A stretch of DNA of 17,707 bases from the NCBI GenBank assembly GCA_014377055.1, contig JACMQJ010000505.1, forward strand, positions 1 to 17,707, read 5' to 3'. This document shows, in pieces, positions 14,834-17,707 of this stretch. The notes under the pieces were generated by a model, which was not told the origin of the DNA, made no database searches, and was given only the letters and a program-made list of their open reading frames with translations. The position numbers and the translations under genes were made by a program. The first letter of the stretch is position 1, and each line of letters opens with the position of its first letter. This DNA is from Candidatus Sericytochromatia bacterium (GTDB lineage Bacteria > Cyanobacteriota > Sericytochromatia > UBA7694 > JACMQJ01).

Positions 14834-16645
14834 TTATTTTCTCTTTATGATAGATTTAATTTTTTTTGATTCATCTTGTTCTTGAATTTCTTTAAGCGAT
14901 CTTTTAATAGTTTTCATAGGGTCTTTTAGTGTATTTAAAGATTCTTTTGAGTTGAACACTGTATGATTTTCTAGCTCTGTAGCAATTTTTTTCATAATTT
15001 CTCTGCTGTTTTTATTAAATAAAACTCTATCATCATCTTCAGATAACTTATCAATCAAAGTGCTGAAAAAATCTGGAAACTCTTTTATAAAAAATGTTGC
15101 TTTTCCTTTTAGTGTTTTTGTACTATAGTTAGCAATAACAAACCCTTCTTTTATTTCTTTATTTTGTATAACATTCCATAACTCTTCCACATAAGGAATT
15201 AAAAATCTATTTATATAAAAATGTTCTAAATTATCTTTGGTTGGCTTATATATATTGACTTGCTGAGAGAATGCATCCCAAGAATTTGATTCATAACGCT
15301 CATTTAAAATAATATTTTCTTTAATATTTAAAAGCTCATTAACAGTAACATTTTTACCACTTTGATCGTCGGGCTTATATTTTGAAATAATATTAAAAAT
15401 AGGAAAACTATTTATCAAAGATTTTTCTCTAGTGGATAAGATTGGTTTTTTAAAAATTTCTCTAAACTCATCAAGAACACTTTTATTTCCTAATATAGCA
15501 GGAGAAATATTTATAACTTCAACATTTTCAATTTTATTTTCGTAAATTTTTTTATCAAGATTTTTACTTAATTTGTTATCTTTATCTTTATCTATGTTTT
15601 TTATTGATTTACCAATTAAAAAATTATTGTTAATTTTTTGATGAGATAAAACAGACCATGATTTTTCACCGTCTCCAGTGAAAAACAAAGATTCATTTGA
15701 AGTACAATAGATAGTAAGCAAAGTAGATGGATTGCTATAATAAGGAATAAGAACATCAGCAGTACCTGCTTTAGCCAACTTTGTATCAATTAAATCTGAT
15801 GCTTGTGCGTAACAATCTTGGTCAGACCTATTATAAACAACTGTAACTGCAATTTGATTTAATCTTTCAGTGAAAATTTCAGCTAATTTTTGATTATTAG
15901 ATTCTTTTTCAGATGTTGGCAGACTTAAACTATTTTCTCTTATACTTGTAATAATATCATTTAATTTTTTAACAGTGTCATTTATTGATTTTCCATCGAA
16001 TAAATCAGCTTGTGCCCATCCAGACTTTACATAGGCATATACTCTGCCTATAATTTCTGCATTTACACTAGATCTCTCTTTATTTAAAGCGCTTATAAGA
16101 ATTTTCCCAATATTATAATCTTCTTGTGATAAATTATTGTCTTTTTTTACAACATAATCATAAATTTCTTCTGATGTAATAAGTTCCTTTAAATCCAATA
16201 AATTAGGCGGATTATTTTCATTTAAGTTATTAATAATTGAGCCAAAAATAGTATTGGTAAATTTATAAATATCTTTTTTATGGTTTGCTAATACATTTTC
16301 TAAATCATCAAACTTTTTTTCAAAATTTAATGTTTTGAAAGCTTCATTGAAAGCTGTTAATTGTTCATCAGCTTTAAGTATTTTTTTTAAGCCAGAAAAA
16401 CAAAATTGCATTTCCTGTAATGATTTAGAATTATCTACTTCATCATCATCATCTTCAATTTGAGATACAATTTTATAAATATAAGACCCAATTTTTTCAA
16501 TAATATATTTTGCTTTTGATTCTGGGCTTAGACTACCGTACTCTTCATAAATTTCCATTCGTTTTTTTTGTGAGACTTCTGATTCATCCAACATAAATGT
16601 CATAAAATCAGTGAATTCTTTTTTATTTATTATTTTTTTTTGCAC
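14834..16645 (-). CDS. Unrecognised 603-aa cargo protein
   Basis: The first gene of the cargo operon. The start is a GTG at 16645 behind AAGGGA (16651-16656). The protein is soluble, mostly helical in the first 260 residues, and has an acidic run EDDDDEVD (64-71), a mixed alpha/beta-looking middle (about 265-330, with FTGDGEKSW at 322-330) and a basic tail (KKIKSIIKRK). I match it to no family. Codons 2-4 contain a run of nine A (16633-16641) that could slip. It sits about 120 bp from the right end of the element, with its own predicted promoter. Together with the 810-aa and NADAR-DUF4326 proteins it forms a compact operon whose joint role is probably defence or element maintenance (inference from context only). 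Confidence 0.8.
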   Translation of the reverse strand: MQKKIINKKEFTDFMTFMLDESEVSQKKRMEIYEEYGSLSPESKAKYIIEKIGSYIYKIVSQIEDDDDEVDNSKSLQEMQFCFSGLKKILKADEQLTAFNEAFKTLNFEKKFDDLENVLANHKKDIYKFTNTIFGSIINNLNENNPPNLLDLKELITSEEIYDYVVKKDNNLSQEDYNIGKILISALNKERSSVNAEIIGRVYAYVKSGWAQADLFDGKSINDTVKKLNDIITSIRENSLSLPTSEKESNNQKLAEIFTERLNQIAVTVVYNRSDQDCYAQASDLIDTKLAKAGTADVLIPYYSNPSTLLTIYCTSNESLFFTGDGEKSWSVLSHQKINNNFLIGKSIKNIDKDKDNKLSKNLDKKIYENKIENVEVINISPAILGNKSVLDEFREIFKKPILSTREKSLINSFPIFNIISKYKPDDQSGKNVTVNELLNIKENIILNERYESNSWDAFSQQVNIYKPTKDNLEHFYINRFLIPYVEELWNVIQNKEIKEGFVIANYSTKTLKGKATFFIKEFPDFFSTLIDKLSEDDDRVLFNKNSREIMKKIATELENHTVFNSKESLNTLKDPMKTIKRSLKEIQEQDESKKIKSIIKRK

Positions 16646-16668
16646 TTTAATCCCTTAACTGTTATTTA

Positions 16669-16696
16669 ATTTTAACATTTAGTTTTATTAAATCAA
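16669..16696 (-). promoter_or_regulatory. Predicted promoter of the cargo operon
   Basis: Read on the minus strand, TTGATT (16691-16696) and TAAAAT (16669-16674) lie 16 bp apart, with very AT-rich sequence upstream (16711-16738). The leader before the GTG start would be about 15-20 nt and contain the AAGGGA ribosome site. Confidence 0.4.
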
Positions 16697-16757
16697 CATA
16701 ACAATCTTAATAATACAAATAATTATATTATATTATTTCTTGGACAGCATAACCTTA

Positions 16758-16768
16758 CATAGTAGATA
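16758..16768. repeat. Right terminal inverted repeat of the element (CATAGTAGATA)
   Basis: The exact reverse complement of 5112-5122. It lies one base outside the right core copy, so in a circle it would be separated from the left repeat by AGATAAAA. Its last bases form an in-frame TAA (16767-16769) immediately before the resumed host reading frame. Confidence 0.75.
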
Positions 16769-16769
16769 A

Positions 16770-16779
16770 GATAAAATAT
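16770..16779. repeat. attR core, right copy of the 10-bp GATAAAATAT direct repeat
   Basis: Matches 5105-5114 exactly. The host gene resumes here in the same codon phase as on the left side. Confidence 0.85.
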
Positions 16780-17321
16780 GGGGAATTGGTCTATCAGAAT
16801 ATTATGCCAAGAAAACTGACCCAGATAAATGGCCTGGATTAAACCTTTTAGGTAAAGTATTGGATGTGTTAAAGGTTGAACTTCAAAATACATTAGTAGA
16901 TACCAATGACTCCAATCTAAAAAAAAAAGCCCTAGATAAACCCATTGAAGTGGTTAACTTTTATAAAATCGGCAAACAGATACCTGAAGATGGGGTTTAT
17001 ATTGGCAGAGCTAATCGTAATTTTAATTTAACTGATTCTATTTTCGCTAATCCCTTTCCAATGAAAGATCAAAGTGAAGATGAAAGAACAAGAGTAATTA
17101 CTGAATATAAAGATTGGTTTTGGAAACAAATGGCTGACAAACAGATTAGCAAACAAGACTTAATGACCTTAGCCGGTAAAAAACTTGTATGTTACTGTGC
17201 AAAACTGCGCTGTCATGGGGATGTGCTTAAAGAAACTGTTGAATTATTGATGAATAATGAAGCTGAATTTAACAATAAGGTTAAGCAACTTCAAGATAAT
17301 AAAAACAAAGTTAAGCCTTGA
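16770..17321 (+). pseudogene. 3' remnant of the split macro-NADAR-DUF4326 gene
   Basis: The frame resumes at GAT AAA ATA TGG and reads DKIWGIGLSEYYAKK, then DPDKWPGLNLLGKVLD, which is the end of NADAR with its WGIG motif. DUF4326 follows, with VYIGRANRNFN, FANPFPM and LVCYCAKLRCHGDVL, ending at TGA 17319-17321. Joined to 4166-5104 it gives 496 codons without a stop. An in-frame TAA lies directly upstream (16767-16769) and no ATG start or ribosome site precedes it. A TTG at 16860 would be the only early alternative start, so it is probably not expressed while the element is present. The linker contains a run of ten A (16919-16928). DUF4326 is a recognised family without an established role that I can cite. 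Confidence 0.88.
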
Positions 17322-17428
17322 TTTATTATTTCATTAATTTAGATCATATTTTTATTTAAAAAAAATAGTCTTAACATTGATTCAGACAATTCTAAATAAT
17401 TTACTTTTAGTTGTTTCAAGTTAATAAA

Positions 17429-17434
17429 TATAAT
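17429..17434 (+). promoter_or_regulatory. Consensus -10 box ahead of the gene at 17450
   Basis: A perfect TATAAT lies just upstream of the ribosome site TAGGAG (17438-17443). The -35 at the expected distance (about 17406-17411) is poor and the leader would be only a few bases, so this is a weak call. Confidence 0.3.
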
Positions 17435-17449
17435 ACTTAGGAGAAATTT

Positions 17450-17707
17450 ATGAGTAAATGGGAAGCTAAAGAATACTTGAAAAAATTTAATATGACAGAA
17501 TGGAATGCTCAAGAATATTTAAAAAAACTATATGATAAACAATTAAAAGACTTACGAACAAAAGTCTATGCTACCGTGCGAGATAGTAGTAGTGCTACAA
17601 TAACAGAAGAAGGTTGGAAACATGATATTAGCGAAGATAAAAGAGGTTGGCTAATAAGTAAAGATGAAGTTATGGCTGAATTAGCCACAAGGGGAGATAT
17701 TCCAAAT
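17450..17707 (+). CDS. Unrecognised protein, N-terminal 86 residues (runs off right edge)
   Basis: The ATG at 17450 has a strong ribosome site (TAGGAG, 6 nt upstream) and the frame is open to the edge. The start contains a short tandem duplication: WEAKEYLKK (4-12) and WNAQEYLKK (18-26), each probably a helix. The next segment (about 34-86) is mixed and charged (GWKHDISEDKRGW, DEVMAELATRGDIP). I match it to no family. It does not look like the start of a DarT toxin. It lies 128 bp downstream of the split NADAR gene on the same strand and could once have been expressed with it; that is inference. Confidence 0.75.
   Translation, partial: MSKWEAKEYLKKFNMTEWNAQEYLKKLYDKQLKDLRTKVYATVRDSSSATITEEGWKHDISEDKRGWLISKDEVMAELATRGDIPN

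Larger units (their letters stand above)
5105..16769. mobile_element. 11.67-kb integrative element with a tyrosine-recombinase operon and NADAR cargo
   Basis: Boundaries come from a split host gene. Codons up to GAT AAA ATA at 5105 continue in the same frame at GAT AAA ATA TGG at 16770, and the rejoined protein reads NHDKIWGIGLSEYYAKK, the expected NADAR consensus. The 10-bp sequence GATAAAATAT is present at both ends. Just inside lie 11-bp perfect inverted repeats. The element holds four recombination genes on the plus strand and three cargo genes on the minus strand. A multi-recombinase operon recalls Tn554 (TnpA-TnpB-TnpC) and the strand-biased circularizing integrative elements (SEs), which carry several tyrosine-recombinase-fold proteins, but the family cannot be assigned by eye. 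It appears complete and possibly mobile. Confidence 0.88.

Noticed and set aside
16860..17321. Separate gene for a 153-aa DUF4326 protein
   Set aside because: It begins with TTG inside a reading frame that continues upstream to 16770 and matches the end of NADAR, with no ribosome site. It is better read as the 3' remnant of the split gene.
1..17707. tRNA, rRNA or CRISPR features
   Set aside because: No cloverleaf, rRNA segment or regularly spaced repeat-spacer array was seen. The element integrates in a protein gene, not a tRNA.

Overview
The window is very AT-rich, densely coding bacterial DNA with Gram-negative-style ribosome sites. Base composition and protein style would fit an AT-rich gammaproteobacterium, possibly one related to the sulfur-oxidising Thioglobus/SUP05 group. 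That is a weak guess; nothing in the window is a reliable taxonomic marker. It reads as a defence/accessory region with a mobile element inserted in it.

Layout. (1) Positions 1-3966, minus strand: a type I restriction-modification operon, hsdM-hsdS-hsdR, with hsdR running off the left edge. (2) From 4166, plus strand, divergent from hsdM: a gene for a macro domain joined to a NADAR domain, which breaks off at 5114 and resumes at 16770. (3) Between the two halves lies an 11,665-bp integrated element (5105-16769, one 10-bp core counted). Removing it rejoins a single in-frame 496-codon gene encoding macro-NADAR-DUF4326. (4) From 17450: the start of an unrecognised gene.

Inside the element. The left half (plus strand) is a translationally coupled four-gene recombination operon: a 703-aa tyrosine-recombinase-fold protein with a degenerate active site, a 629-aa recombinase and a 432-aa recombinase with intact catalytic residues, and a 188-aa helical accessory protein between those two. 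The right half (minus strand) is a three-gene cargo operon: two large proteins of unknown function (603 and 810 aa) followed by a 328-aa NADAR-DUF4326 protein. This last protein is a close homologue of the gene the element interrupts. The two operons converge on a 199-bp gap (11204-11402) in which I see no convincing terminator or gene. No gene-free stretch exceeds 300 bases.

How it fits together. Macro and NADAR domains bind or hydrolyse ADP-ribose derivatives, and NADAR proteins are known to remove ADP-ribose from guanine in DNA in DarT-NADAR toxin-antitoxin pairs. The resident site thus looks like an ADP-ribose-handling gene beside a restriction system. The element breaks its NADAR domain just before the conserved WGxG motif and brings its own NADAR-DUF4326, whose sequence is changed at exactly the position of the attachment core. 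The 603-aa / 810-aa / NADAR-DUF4326 operon is the best candidate in the window for an undescribed system, probably defensive or toxin-antitoxin-like. Its biochemical activity cannot be read from the sequence.
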